This document shows, in pieces, positions 32,757 to 42,996 of a DNA stretch of 64,000 nt. The position numbers were made by a program, and so were the translations under genes. Each line of letters begins with the position of its first letter. The stretch's first letter is position 1. This DNA comes from Buchnera aphidicola (Pemphigus immunis) (GTDB lineage: Bacteria > Pseudomonadota > Gammaproteobacteria > Enterobacterales > Enterobacteriaceae). The notes beneath the pieces are model-generated. The model saw nothing but the letters and a program-made list of their open reading frames with translations. It did no database searches and had not been told where the DNA came from. The stretch covers positions 533,570-597,569 of the forward strand of contig NZ_OZ060408.1 in NCBI RefSeq assembly GCF_964059115.1. Reading direction: 5' to 3'.

Positions 32757-33340
32757 ATTAATTTTTACGTTAAATGATAGTATTTAACATAAAATATGTA
32801 AAATATTACGTACTTTAATTTATTTTGAATTGAAATTCCATTTTATAAATAAAAAAATTAACTTATTAAAATTATAACATTGGTTTCTTAGTTTTATATC
32901 ATAAAAATATCTTATTTATCATTTGTAACTAAAAAATAAAAAAATAATTATTAATTAAATATACAATAAAATTTAAAAAAATATTATGTATAAAATCAAT
33001 AATTACATTTTAAATAAAAAATTTTATTTTAATTAAAAAACTCGTTATATATAAAATATTTAAAAAAATCAAGATATTTAAAAATTTTAGATTTATACAT
33101 AAATCTTATCTGAAAAGATCTGGATTTCTTAATTACATAAACCCAGATCTTCCGTACTTACTTATTTAAAAATAAGTTTTATTCAAAATATTCAAAATAA
33201 AATTCTATAAAATACTATATACGAAACATTAGAAATTATTTTATAATAAACAATATCTGTAATTAATATTTTATACTTAATAAAAATATATTGTTATATT
33301 TCTTTTAATTTTTGTTGAAAATATTTTTTTAATAAAAAAA
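32757..33340. other. Gene-free stretch between tRNA-Gly and rpmE with tandem hairpins
   Basis: These 584 bases hold no recognised gene. At 33113-33181 there are two consecutive hairpins (listed separately) whose first stem is richer in G+C than anything around it. The remainder is featureless AT-rich sequence. Confidence 0.6.
33113..33181. terminator. Tandem hairpins between tRNA-Gly and rpmE
   Basis: Hairpin 1 pairs AAGATCTGG (33115-33123) with CCAGATCTT (33143-33151), extended by three more pairs after one mismatch. Hairpin 2 pairs ACTTATTT (33160-33167) with AAATAAGT (33170-33177) and is followed on the plus strand by TTTT. The pair could terminate the tRNA-Gly transcript, end rpmE transcription on the minus strand, or be part of a small RNA. 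The structure is clear; the role is inferred. Confidence 0.55.
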
Positions 33341-33553
33341 TTATATCTTGTTAATCATTTTAAAACGTTTATTAAATTTTTCTATTTGCCCTCCTGTATC
33401 TAATATTCTCTGTTTTCCTGTATAAAAAGGATGACATTTAGAACATACGTCAAGATTAATATTCTTGTTAACAGTAGAAAAAAATAAAATTATATTACCA
33501 CAAGAACATGTTGCTGTAATTTTTTGATAATTGGGATGAATTTTTTTTTTCAT
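33341..33553 (-). CDS. rpmE: 50S ribosomal protein L31 (zinc-binding form)
   Basis: L31 bridges the two ribosomal subunits. The 70 residues equal E. coli L31. All four zinc ligands are present, C16, C18, C37 and C40 (CSCG and CSKC), so this is the zinc-containing C+ type. It begins [16 protein letters not shown]. It is monocistronic and faces hslV divergently across 539 bp. Confidence 0.97.
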   Translation of the reverse strand: MKKKIHPNYQKITATCSCGNIILFFSTVNKNINLDVCSKCHPFYTGKQRILDTGGQIEKFNKRFKMINKI

Positions 33554-34092
33554 ATCACACCTACATTGAAATTATGTATGAAATATAATATATATATATT
33601 TTACTCATATAAAATTAATATTAATTAATACATATCTAAACATTAATATAGTATATTAATACTATCTTAAGAAAGAAACTGCAAATAAAATAATATAGTA
33701 AAAATTGTATATTTATAAAAAATAAAATTAAAATTTATATCTGAGTGAAAATAATAATAAATTATAAAAATACTTAGTATATTAATACTAATTAAATAAT
33801 TACTTTTAAAAATAGTTACTTTTTTTTATTTTTTAAAAGTAAAAAATAAAAATTAATATTTAATTAATTCTAAAAAATGAAAAATTAAAAATCATTTTTT
33901 TCAAAAATAAAATATGTAAATTTATATAAATAATAACAATCTTTTGAAATTTATATCTTATGTACTTTTTCTTTTAATTTTTTTAGATTAATTTAGATCA
34001 TTAGATTAATTATATTTTTATATTTCACTACAATATTAAATTAAATTTCAAGTATACTAGATACATTATTTTTATAATTCAGGATTTAATTC
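33554..34092. other. Gene-free stretch between divergent rpmE and hslV
   Basis: These 539 bases hold no recognised gene. A 13-bp inverted repeat (TTACTTTTAAAAA at 33800-33812 and its complement at 33830-33842) lies near the centre. I looked for a heat-shock-type promoter ahead of hslV and found no CCCCAT-like -10; TATACT at 34053-34058 is a possible ordinary -10 but its -35 is poor. Confidence 0.5.
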
Positions 34093-34623
34093 GTGACAAC
34101 TATTTTAAGCATTCGATTAAAAGATAAAGTAGTTATTGGTGGAGATGGACAAGCTACTTTAGGCAATACTATTATGAAAAGAAACGTGAAAAAAGTAAGA
34201 TCTCTTTATCATAAAAAAATAATAGCGGGATTTGCTGGTGGAACTGCTGATGCTTTTACATTATTTGAATTATTTGAAAAAAAATTAGCGATGTATCAAG
34301 GAAAATTATTACGATCAGCTATTGAATTAGCAAAAGATTGGAGAACTGATCGTATATTGCGAAAATTAGAAGCTTTATTAGCTGTCGCAGATAAAGAAAC
34401 ATCATTAATTATTACAGGAAATGGAGATGTTATTCAACCAGAAAACGATCTAATAGCCATTGGTTCAGGTGGACCTTATGCACAAGCAGCAGCAATAGCT
34501 TTACTAGAAAATAGTTTGCTTTCCGCTAACCAAATTGTAAAAAAATCACTTTATATTGCCGCTGATATCTGCATATATACAAATAATAATTTTACTATTA
34601 AAGAATTACCTTCAGAAAAGTAA
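34093..34623 (+). CDS. hslV: ATP-dependent protease subunit HslV
   Basis: HslV is the proteolytic dodecamer of the HslUV (ClpYQ) protease. It has 176 residues like E. coli. It starts with GTG at 34093, preceded by AGGA; the start gives MTTILSIRL, so the catalytic nucleophile is the threonine exposed after removal of the initiator methionine. [10 protein letters not shown] and [19 protein letters not shown] are intact. It is followed by hslU after 11 bp. Confidence 0.97.
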   Translation: MTTILSIRLKDKVVIGGDGQATLGNTIMKRNVKKVRSLYHKKIIAGFAGGTADAFTLFELFEKKLAMYQGKLLRSAIELAKDWRTDRILRKLEALLAVADKETSLIITGNGDVIQPENDLIAIGSGGPYAQAAAIALLENSLLSANQIVKKSLYIAADICIYTNNNFTIKELPSEK

Positions 34624-34634
34624 GGATTATCCCC

Positions 34635-35969
34635 ATGTCTGAAATGACTCCTCGCGAGATCGTCAGAGAACTTAACAAATTCATTATCGGTCAAGTAAAA
34701 GCAAAACGTGCTGTAGCCATCGCTTTACGTAACCGTTGGCGACGCATGCAACTCAATAATGAACTAAAATGTGAAATTACACCTAAAAATATATTAATGA
34801 TTGGACCTACCGGTGTTGGTAAGACAGAAATAGCTAGAAGATTAGCAAAGTTAGCAGATTCTCCATTTATAAAAATAGAAGCTACTAAATTCACAGAAGT
34901 TGGATATGTTGGTAAAGAAGTCGATTCTATTATTCGCGATTTGACAGACATTGCTATTAAAATAGTACGTATGCAAACTATAAAAAAAAATAACAACCAT
35001 GTCAACGAAAAAGTAGAAGATAGAATATTAGATATATTAGTTCCCACTGTAAAAAAAAATTGGAAAGAATCCGACGATTCCAATCAACCTTCCAGTACTA
35101 TTCAAATTTTTCGAAAAAAATTACGTAACGGTGAATTAGATGAAAAAGAAATTGAAATTAATATAGCAACTCATCCAATGGGAGTTGAAATTATGGCTCC
35201 GCCTGGTATGGAAGAATTAACAGGTCAATTACAATCTCTATTTCAAAATCTAGGAGGGAATAAAAAGAGTATTAGAAAATTAAAAATAAAAGATGCTATT
35301 AAATTATTGAAAGAAGAAGAAGGAAATAAATTAATTAATCAAGAAGAATTAAAAAAATCTGCTATAAACGCTGTAGAACAACAAGGTATTGTATTCATCG
35401 ATGAAATCGATAAAATTTGCAAACGTAGTAGTTCTTCTTCAGGACCAGATGTTTCACGTGAAGGAGTGCAACGTGATTTATTACCTTTGATAGAAGGATG
35501 TACAATATCAACTAAATATGGTATGGTAAAAACTGATCATATTTTATTTATTGCTTCTGGTGCTTTTCAAACTACTACTCCATCTGATCTCATTCCAGAA
35601 TTACAAGGTCGACTACCTATTCGTGTGGAATTAAAAGCTCTAACTGTAAGCGATTTTGAAAGAATATTAATAGAACCTACTACTTCCATTATTATGCAAT
35701 ATAAAGCTTTAATGAAAACAGAAGGAGTAACGATTAATTTTACTCCTGAAGGAATACGTCGTATAGCTGAAACAGCATGGCAAGTAAATGAATCCATGGA
35801 AAATATTGGAGCTCGTCGTTTATACACTGTATTAGAACGTTTAACCGAAGATATATCGTTTCATGCTAGTGAAAAAAATGGAGAAATTATTAATATTGAT
35901 CATGATTATGTAAGACAACATTTAGATAAATTAATATCAAACGAAGATCTCAGTAAATTTGTTTTGTAA
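34635..35969 (+). CDS. hslU: ATP-dependent protease ATPase subunit HslU
   Basis: HslU is the AAA+ unfoldase partner of HslV. It has 444 residues (E. coli 443). Walker A GPTGVGKT is at 57-64; Walker [10 protein letters not shown] comes after the I-domain (about 110-245), and [10 protein letters not shown] in the C-terminal domain contains the sensor-2 arginine. The C-terminus ends DLSKFVL, similar to the tail that inserts into HslV. The ribosome-binding site AAGGA lies across the hslV stop, so translation is coupled. Confidence 0.98.
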   Translation: MSEMTPREIVRELNKFIIGQVKAKRAVAIALRNRWRRMQLNNELKCEITPKNILMIGPTGVGKTEIARRLAKLADSPFIKIEATKFTEVGYVGKEVDSIIRDLTDIAIKIVRMQTIKKNNNHVNEKVEDRILDILVPTVKKNWKESDDSNQPSSTIQIFRKKLRNGELDEKEIEINIATHPMGVEIMAPPGMEELTGQLQSLFQNLGGNKKSIRKLKIKDAIKLLKEEEGNKLINQEELKKSAINAVEQQGIVFIDEIDKICKRSSSSSGPDVSREGVQRDLLPLIEGCTISTKYGMVKTDHILFIASGAFQTTTPSDLIPELQGRLPIRVELKALTVSDFERILIEPTTSIIMQYKALMKTEGVTINFTPEGIRRIAETAWQVNESMENIGARRLYTVLERLTEDISFHASEKNGEIINIDHDYVRQHLDKLISNEDLSKFVL

Positions 35970-36368
35970 TTCTTTAATAAAACTATTATTAGCTTTCCTA
36001 TATTAGTGATTTATCTAAAATAGGAAAGTTATTCCTAAAAGAATAAAATATATTCAAAACAAATAAGTTTAAATTAATAATTTATATTTTAAATCTAATA
36101 TCAAAAATATTAATCAGTACTAAATAAAATATATTTAATTTATTTTTTCTTAATAAATATAAAAATATTCCTATTTTTTAGATTTTATATTTCCTTTGCT
36201 AATTGTTTTACATGATGATTAACATCATTTTTTAGATAACAATATTTATTATCAATTTTTTAAATATTATATTGTATTTTTAATAACAATATTATTAGTG
36301 AAAATTATATAAAAAATAAAATTTAAATATATTTTTAATTTAATATTATATAAAAATAGGAATTTAAA
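35970..36368. other. Gene-free stretch between hslU and fpr
   Basis: CTTTCCTAT (35993-36001) and ATAGGAAAG (36020-36028) form a 9-bp stem with an 18-base loop shortly after the hslU stop. It may end the hslVU transcript, but no T tract follows. The rest of these 399 bases is AT-rich and empty. The fpr ribosome-binding site AGGAA is just ahead of its ATG. Confidence 0.5.
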
Positions 36369-37115
36369 ATGACACAATGGATAACAGGAAAAATATTAAA
36401 AATAAAAAAATGGAATTCACATTTATTTAGCATAGTATTACATGCACCAATTAAACCATTTGTTGCTGGACAATTTACTAAATTATCTTTTAAAAACGAA
36501 AAAAAAATACAACGTGCTTATTCATATGTTAATGCACCTGATAATAAAAATATAGAATTTTATATAATATTAGTTAAATCAGGGAAAATGACGCACAAAC
36601 TATACAACTTAATACCAAATGATGAAATTTTAATTACAAAAGAATCTTTTGGTTTTTTTACTATATCAGAAATACCTGAATGTAAAAATTTATGGATGTT
36701 TGCAACAGGAACAGGTATCGGCCCTTATTTATCGATATTACAAGATAAAAAAGATAAAATTAAAAAATTTAAAAATATTATATTAATACATGCTGTACGA
36801 TACATTGATGAATTGAATTACACTCCTCTTATAAATAAATTGAAAAAAAAATATGAAGGGCAATTACATACTCATAATATTATCAGTCGAGAAAAAACAG
36901 ATAACTCGCTTATGGGTAGAATTCCAAATTTAATAAAAAATCAAGAATTAGAAAATAAAGTAGGACTTGAATTAAATTCTAATTGTTCGCATGTTATGTT
37001 GTGTGGAAATCCCAACATGGTTCGAGATACGCAAAAAATTCTTTTAGAAATTAAGAATATGCGAAAACATTATCGTCGTAATCCTGGACATATAACTAGT
37101 GAAAATTATTGGTAA
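36369..37115 (+). CDS. fpr: Ferredoxin/flavodoxin--NADP+ reductase
   Basis: Fpr passes electrons between NADPH and flavodoxin or ferredoxin through FAD. The 248 residues equal E. coli Fpr. RAYSYVNAP binds FAD, GTGIGPYLSIL and MLCGNPNMVRDTQ bind NADPH, and the C-terminal aromatic (ENYW) stacks on the flavin. It could reduce the ferredoxin encoded at 62 kb (inference). It is followed by a strong terminator. Confidence 0.97.
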   Translation: MTQWITGKILKIKKWNSHLFSIVLHAPIKPFVAGQFTKLSFKNEKKIQRAYSYVNAPDNKNIEFYIILVKSGKMTHKLYNLIPNDEILITKESFGFFTISEIPECKNLWMFATGTGIGPYLSILQDKKDKIKKFKNIILIHAVRYIDELNYTPLINKLKKKYEGQLHTHNIISREKTDNSLMGRIPNLIKNQELENKVGLELNSNCSHVMLCGNPNMVRDTQKILLEIKNMRKHYRRNPGHITSENYW

Positions 37116-37246
37116 CTTATAAATTTTGTTTTTCTGACTGATCCAGATATATTATATCTAAAATTATTAAGTTTATCTAAGATATAATTTTTAAATAAAT
37201 TTTTGATAATAAATATCTAACTATTTTAATAATATAAAATTAGTCT

Positions 37247-37285
37247 AATAGGAATATAAATTCCATTTTATATTCCTATTTTTTT
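37247..37285 (+). terminator. Rho-independent terminator after fpr
   Basis: A perfect 14-bp stem has arms at 37247-37260 and 37267-37280, with loop TTCCAT, followed directly by TTTTT. It sits between convergent fpr (+) and the orphan gene (-). It is the cleanest terminator in the window. Confidence 0.85.
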
Positions 37286-37359
37286 ATTTAATAAATATAT
37301 ATAAATTTTTTAATATTAATATTTTAAAAAAATTAATATAAAATATTAATTTATTTTAT

Positions 37360-38580
37360 TTATTCAATAAAAGCAGCATATGTAATTTCAGGTTCAGAAT
37401 TTTTTGATATTAAAATTTTTGTTTTAATACCAAGAATATTATATCTACTAACAGAATTTTTATCAAGAGGCATTAATTCTGCTGTATTTGTTGCTGTTAA
37501 TTCAAATTTTCCATTGTTTAATTCTTGAACATTATATGAAATTACAGGTCTTTTTTGTTCACATTCAGATAAATCTGGATGTCTAGAATAAACGTCATAA
37601 TAAGCTTGAGTAAAAATATCAGGGTTTAAATATGCAGAAAGCAATTGTCTAGATTCAAGATTTGGTATTATTTTCTTAAATGAATATAACATTGACATTG
37701 GTGATGATTTACGAACTTTATTTCCATTAACAGTCAATAACGCGTTATCTCCTAAATAAATAAAATTCTTATCTAATTTTTTTGTATTTTTTAATGCATA
37801 AAAATTATCTTGATATTGGTTTGCAAAATTTACAGCTTGTACGGATGAATTTAATTTATTTAGTGGCTTCCAAATAACAAGATATTTTCGGTTTTCACCT
37901 GTAAAAATTTCTTTTTGATATTCAGGTTCATAAAGAGATACGTTATTTATGGAATTTTCTTTCTCTGGTAATATATTGTTGCTACTTATATCATCTGTAA
38001 ATTTTATTTTATTATTATGATTTTTATTTGTAGATATATTTTCTTTCTGTCCTAATATTTTATTAATCATTTTTTCATCAAATATTTTGTTTACTGATGG
38101 TTTATTAAAATGATGTATAAATTTATGAATTATTTTCTTAGTAAAAGAAATAGAAGAATTTAAAGTCAATTCTCCTAAATTTATTAATTTTTTAGCAACC
38201 TTTGTAACTTTATTATTATTTTTGTTTATTTCTGTAGATGTAAGTGAAATGAATTTATGAGTTGGATCATCTGAAATAAAATCACTTATATATTTTTTTA
38301 TTTTTAATATATCCGCATTTGACGAACTGTAGCGACTAATATCTTTTCTTACAATTTTATGTTTTTTAATTAAAGGCATATTACTAGTAGATATACTATA
38401 AAGATCAGATTTATTTTCAGAAACTAAGTTTACTGAAGTATCTTTTTGCAAAGAAATAGATGAAGAATCTTTTTCATCTTTATTTTTAATGTATGCTTTA
38501 ATTTTTTTATTTTCTTCTATTCTTACTTTATGTTTTAAATCAAAGAATTGTGTTTGACTTGAAAATGTTACGGATGACAT
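37360..38580 (-). CDS. Orphan protein, 406 residues, possibly Buchnera-restricted
   Basis: I do not recognise a function. The frame is long, starts with ATG and has a strong ribosome-binding site (AGAGGA, nine bases upstream), so it is real and probably well translated. Residues 1 to about 240 are polar, rich in S, K, N, D and probably disordered. The C-terminal part (about 240-406) has a normal globular mix with many Y, F and L. It has a single cysteine and no signal peptide, membrane segment or catalytic motif that I can see. It sits between fpr and rsmJ, where I recall that other Buchnera carry hypothetical genes of the yba series; identity with those is unverified. E. coli has no counterpart that I know of. 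Confidence 0.8.
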   Translation of the reverse strand: MSSVTFSSQTQFFDLKHKVRIEENKKIKAYIKNKDEKDSSSISLQKDTSVNLVSENKSDLYSISTSNMPLIKKHKIVRKDISRYSSSNADILKIKKYISDFISDDPTHKFISLTSTEINKNNNKVTKVAKKLINLGELTLNSSISFTKKIIHKFIHHFNKPSVNKIFDEKMINKILGQKENISTNKNHNNKIKFTDDISSNNILPEKENSINNVSLYEPEYQKEIFTGENRKYLVIWKPLNKLNSSVQAVNFANQYQDNFYALKNTKKLDKNFIYLGDNALLTVNGNKVRKSSPMSMLYSFKKIIPNLESRQLLSAYLNPDIFTQAYYDVYSRHPDLSECEQKRPVISYNVQELNNGKFELTATNTAELMPLDKNSVSRYNILGIKTKILISKNSEPEITYAAFIE

Positions 38581-38968
38581 AATGTTATGTCCTCTTTTTA
38601 TTCTTTATTCTTCCTTTTTACTTGAATTTAGTTTTTTAGTCAAGTTATCAGAGATCGAATTAATTAAAAATATTCTTTTTTTTTTTAAAATTAAATAAAA
38701 TTAATACTTTTTTTACATTCTTTTGATGCAAAAACATTTACTAACAAAAGGATTTCTTATATATATACAATATTATTTTTTTTAATAATTAATTTTTAAT
38801 AAATATAAATTTTAATTGAATTAATATTCATATATGATAATAAAAATTAATTATTTAAAATTTGATATTTTCAAAATATGTAAATATAATAAAATTATAT
38901 TTTTTATCATATACAATTAAAAAACTAATTTTCTTAGATAAAAATTAATAATTAATAATATTTAAAAT
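38581..38968. other. Gene-free stretch between the orphan gene and rsmJ
   Basis: This is the divergent spacer of 388 bp. The first 100 bases next to the orphan gene are less AT-rich and contain its ribosome-binding site and presumably its promoter. No reading frame or RNA is recognised. Confidence 0.55.
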
Positions 38969-39702
38969 ATGAAAATTTATATAATAGATGAATCTTTAAA
39001 AAAAAAAATATCACAAATAAATGGGGATTAAAACATGATCCATCATCAATTATGGCTTTAATTATAAAAAAAAATAGATTAGAAATATTTAAAAGAGATG
39101 AACCTCATTTAGGTAATTTTTGGATCGATTTTGCTAACAAAAAAATGGTATATCGAATAAAAAGTTGCTTACTTAAGAAAGAGGCTATAAGAAAAGCAGT
39201 TGGAATTAAAGATAATTATCATCCTAACGTTTTAGATGCAACAGCTGGATTAGGTAAAGATGCTTTTATATTAGCTGCTTTAGGTTGTCAAGTTTGTATG
39301 ATAGAAAGAAATCCAATTATTGCTGCTTTATTAGATGATGCCTTACAAAGAAATTATAAAAATCATACGATTAATACGTTACTTAAAAAAAAAATGAGCT
39401 TGATTTATGACTCTAGTTTTAATATAATAAAAATATTGAAATTAAAACCAGATATTATATATCTAGATCCAATGTATCCTATTTCAAAAAAAAATACAGT
39501 TAAAAAAGATATGTATTTTTTAAGATCATTAATTGGAAATGATCAAGACTCTGAAAAATTATTAAAATTATCTAGAAAATTTTCTAAAAAACGTGTAATT
39601 GTAAAAAGACCACGTCATGCCAATTATCTGTCAGGAATAAAATCTACATTTAGTATTCTGTCGAGAAAACATCGTTTCGATATTTATTCTCCATTACAAT
39701 AA
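38969..39702 (+). CDS. rsmJ: 16S rRNA (guanine1516-N2)-methyltransferase RsmJ, frameshifted in a poly(A) tract
   Basis: RsmJ makes m2G1516 in 16S rRNA. The uninterrupted frame 39052-39702 (216 residues) carries DATAGLGKDAF, the SAM motif, and YLDPMYP, the NPPY-like catalytic motif. The E. coli protein has 250 residues and starts MKICLIDE. Here an ATG at 38969 begins MKIYIIDESL in another frame, then 11 A (38998-39008); adding one A joins it to NKWGLKHDPSSIMAL, which aligns with E. coli ARWGLEHDEDNLMAL. The gene is either rescued by slippage, translated from an internal start, or decaying. Confidence 0.85.
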
Positions 39703-40451
39703 TATGATTATATTTGTACCAATATGAAATATATTTCATATTAAAAAATTGAATTTCTTAAAATAAATATCAATTTTCGTATTTTATTTACTTAAACAAA
39801 AAATAAATAGTGAGAGTATTTTTTTAAAATGTCATTTTTACTTAAAAGTTTTTAAAAAATATTTTTAATATTCTAAAATTATAATTTACATATACGTATA
39901 AAAATATATGTGAAAATTTATTCATAAAAAGTAAAATAATTAAGTGATACAAAATATCTATAAATATTTTGTTAATTTATCTATTTTTTTTAAAAAAGAA
40001 TAATCTTTTATATCAACAATATCGTTAAATAAAAAATTTTTAGCTCATAAAAAAGTAGATAATAATTTAAAGATAACATGGATTATACATTTTTTCTTGT
40101 TAATATTACAAATTAAATAATATTAACAAGAACAATTTAATTATTTTCCATATTATAAATGTAATATTAAATAAAATTACTTTTAATTATTAAAAAATTA
40201 AAGATATTAATTACTTCTTAATACGCTAAAAAATTACATATATAGTTATACTTTTATTTAAAAAATAAAAAAAATTATATTTTGAATGAGTAGCTTTCTT
40301 AATAATATCATTATATAAAAATAAAATTAATTTAAAAAATATTCTTTAACAAGCAAATAAAATTATTATTTATATCATTATTTTATATATAAAAAAATAA
40401 TTTTACGTAAATCATATTATTTATTAAATAAAATTAAATTTAAAATAAATA
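39703..40451. other. Gene-free stretch between convergent rsmJ and ynfM, with a 15-bp inverted repeat
   Basis: No intact gene is present in these 749 bases. A perfect 15-bp inverted repeat has arms at 40094-40108 and 40118-40132 with a 9-base loop; it may end one of the convergent transcripts. On the minus strand at about 39970-40050 a short frame reads ANFLF-like residues then NDIVDIKDYSFLKKIDKL before a stop, which could be the tail of a lost gene, but it is preceded by a stop and I cannot identify it. Confidence 0.5.
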
Positions 40452-41786
40452 TCATTGATTATTTTTTTCTATGCGATCTAATCGTATAGCTAAAAAAATT
40501 CCTAAAATTAAAATACTAAAAATAAATAAAGAAATACTAGTCCATCCACCGGAAAACCAAAAGAAACCTCCGCAAGTACCAACAATACTGGATCCTAAAT
40601 AATAAAAAAATAAATATAAAGATGATGTTTGTGCTTTACTAACAGTGGTGTGATGTCCTATCCAACTACTGGCTACAGAATGTGCTGCGAAAAAACCTGC
40701 TGCAAATAATATCAAACCGGTAAAAATAAAATATAATTGATTAGATAATGTTATAAACAAACCTGATATCATTAACAATAAAGCACTAATTAATACAATT
40801 CCTTTATTGTATTTCTCAGTTAAAATACCAGCTTGTGGTGAACTATATACACCTATCAAATAAAATAAAGATAAAAATCCAATAATAGTTTGATTAATAT
40901 AAAAAGGAGATAACATCAATCGATATCCGACATAATTAAATAAAGTAACGAAACTACCCATAATAATAAAACCTATAAAAAATAGTTTTGATAATGCTGG
41001 ATCTTTACATTGTAATAAAAAATCAAAAAACAATTTTCTTGTATTTAAAGGAGAACTGTTAAAATTTTTTGAATTCGGCAAAAAATATAAAAATAAACCA
41101 GCAGTTATTAAAGCACTAATTCCTATTACTCTTAAAGCAATTTCCCAAGAAAAATAAGTAGCTAAAATACTCGTTAAAAATCTACCTAAACATCCGCCTA
41201 TAGTATTTCCGCTAATATATAAACCCATAGAAAAAGCTAAAAAAATTGGATCTATTTCTTCACTTAAATACGTCATAGCAACAGCTACTACTCCACTTAA
41301 AGCCAATCCAGTTAAAGATCTCATGATAATCATAGCTTCCCAACTATGCACAGTTGAACAAAATATAGTACAAAAAGCAGCCAGAAATAAAGAAATAGAC
41401 ATAATTTTTTTACGACCTAAAAAATCCGATAAAGGTCCTGTAAAAAGCATACCAATTGCCATCATACTAGTTGCTGAAGATAAAGATAAACTACTTTGAG
41501 CTGGACTTAAATGAAATTTTTCAGAAAATAAAGGTAAAATAGGCTGTACACAATATAAAATAGCAAATGTAGATAAACCTGCTGAAAAAAACGCTAAAAT
41601 TACTTCTTTAAATTTTTTAGTTCCTTTTTTTATATATACTTTTTCTTTTTTTGCAATGGATCGATTTAATTTTAACGGTATTTTATTTTTTTGAATATAT
41701 ATTCCTGATTTTAAATTTAAATACTTTTTTTTTACATACAGAAGAATTTTCTTCTTAAGAATCCTCATAGGAAGGAAACAACACAT
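40452..41786 (-). CDS. ynfM: MFS transporter, YnfM-like
   Basis: This is a major-facilitator transporter of the inner membrane whose substrate is unknown. From FKEVILAFFSAGLSTFAILYC onward it follows E. coli YnfM closely, including GPLSDFLGRKK (loop 2-3 motif), YLSEEIDPIFLAFSMGLYISGN and AAHSVASSWIG, with about 12 membrane helices. I choose the ATG at 41786 (444 residues; AGAGA about ten bases upstream); another ATG at 41855 adds 23 residues. The N-terminal 60 residues before the first helix are unusually lysine-rich compared with E. coli. It could export or import small metabolites. Confidence 0.9.
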   Translation of the reverse strand: MCCFLPMRILKKKILLYVKKKYLNLKSGIYIQKNKIPLKLNRSIAKKEKVYIKKGTKKFKEVILAFFSAGLSTFAILYCVQPILPLFSEKFHLSPAQSSLSLSSATSMMAIGMLFTGPLSDFLGRKKIMSISLFLAAFCTIFCSTVHSWEAMIIMRSLTGLALSGVVAVAMTYLSEEIDPIFLAFSMGLYISGNTIGGCLGRFLTSILATYFSWEIALRVIGISALITAGLFLYFLPNSKNFNSSPLNTRKLFFDFLLQCKDPALSKLFFIGFIIMGSFVTLFNYVGYRLMLSPFYINQTIIGFLSLFYLIGVYSSPQAGILTEKYNKGIVLISALLLMISGLFITLSNQLYFIFTGLILFAAGFFAAHSVASSWIGHHTTVSKAQTSSLYLFFYYLGSSIVGTCGGFFWFSGGWTSISLFIFSILILGIFLAIRLDRIEKNNQ

Positions 41787-41992
41787 AATATATTCTCTAA
41801 TATAAATTATTGATAAATATAAATTAAAATGTTTTATTATAACAAATAATATCAAAATTTTAAAAAATCTATAAATATTACTGTTTTCTCTTTTATATAC
41901 GTTGATTAATTTTATAAATATATATTTAAAATATATAGTTTTTTATTAAAAAATTGAGATAAGATTAAAAATTCAATTTTTAGTAAAAGTTA

Positions 41993-42838
41993 TTACAAGA
42001 AAATATATCCATCATATACATGTGTCGCAGGTCCTGTCATATACATATCATTACCTAATCCTTTCCAAGTAATATATAAATCACCACCAGATAAAGACAC
42101 TTTTACTTGTTCAGATAACAATTTATTATAAATCCCCGTTGCTACAGCTGCACATGCTCCACTACCACAAGCTTTTGTTTCTCCAATTCCTCTTTCATAT
42201 ACTCTTAGATTTATTTGACTATTATTAACTATTTCCATAAAACCGACGTTAATTTTATTAGGAAAAACAACATTATTAGATACTAATGAACCTATCGATT
42301 CTACTTCATAAGTAGATAAATTTTTAACGATAGTTACACAATGAGGATTACCCATAGATACTATTCCAAATTTTAAATTTTTATCAAAAATTTTTATAGA
42401 ATAATAATTCTTTTGTACTGTCCATTCGCATGGAATTAATGAAAGATTAAATATAGGTTCTCCCATATTGACTTTTATTTGGTTATTTCCCAATATTTCT
42501 AATATCATATGTGTTTTTTTGGTTCTAACAGATATTTTTTTTTTCTTTGTTAATCCTTTTAGATACACAAAATAAGCAAAACACCTCGCACCATTACCAC
42601 ATTGTTCCACTTCACTTCCATCTGCGTTAAAAATACGATAATAAAAATCTATAGTAGGATCTTTTGATTGATTAACCAATAACAATTGATCAAAACCTAT
42701 TCCTAAATTTCGGTTAGATAAATTACGAATTAATGCTGGTGTAATATTAACTATTTTTTGAGTAATATTATTTATTACCATAAAATCATTACCTAAACCA
42801 TGCATCTTTGAAAAAAATATCTTATTTTTTTTTAACAT
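41993..42838 (-). CDS. dapF: Diaminopimelate epimerase
   Basis: DapF converts LL- to meso-diaminopimelate for peptidoglycan and lysine. It has 281 residues (E. coli 274). [11 protein letters not shown] is near the N-terminus. The two catalytic cysteines are C80 in EQCGNGARC and C224 in KACGSGAC, equivalent to C73 and C217 of E. coli. The N-terminus is seven residues longer. It is divergent from cyaY, as in E. coli. Confidence 0.97.
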   Translation of the reverse strand: MLKKNKIFFSKMHGLGNDFMVINNITQKIVNITPALIRNLSNRNLGIGFDQLLLVNQSKDPTIDFYYRIFNADGSEVEQCGNGARCFAYFVYLKGLTKKKKISVRTKKTHMILEILGNNQIKVNMGEPIFNLSLIPCEWTVQKNYYSIKIFDKNLKFGIVSMGNPHCVTIVKNLSTYEVESIGSLVSNNVVFPNKINVGFMEIVNNSQINLRVYERGIGETKACGSGACAAVATGIYNKLLSEQVKVSLSGGDLYITWKGLGNDMYMTGPATHVYDGYIFL

Positions 42839-42996
42839 ATTTAGTATTATTTCATCCTTTACTTAAATTTATTTTTCAATTATTCTGTTTCCAATGAATA
42901 TATTTCATAAATATTTTATTTTAAATATAAAAATATTGTATATCTATAACACAATAAATTAAAAGATATATAATTACAAAGAATAAGGGGGAAAAA

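Noticed and set aside
33940-34092. Heat-shock (sigma-32) promoter ahead of hslV
   Set aside because: A TTGAAA occurs but no CCCCAT-like -10 at the right spacing; not supportable by eye.
41787-41855. Longer N-terminus of the YnfM-like transporter from the ATG at 41855
   Set aside because: The extra residues are not conserved, and AGAGA is positioned for the ATG at 41786.
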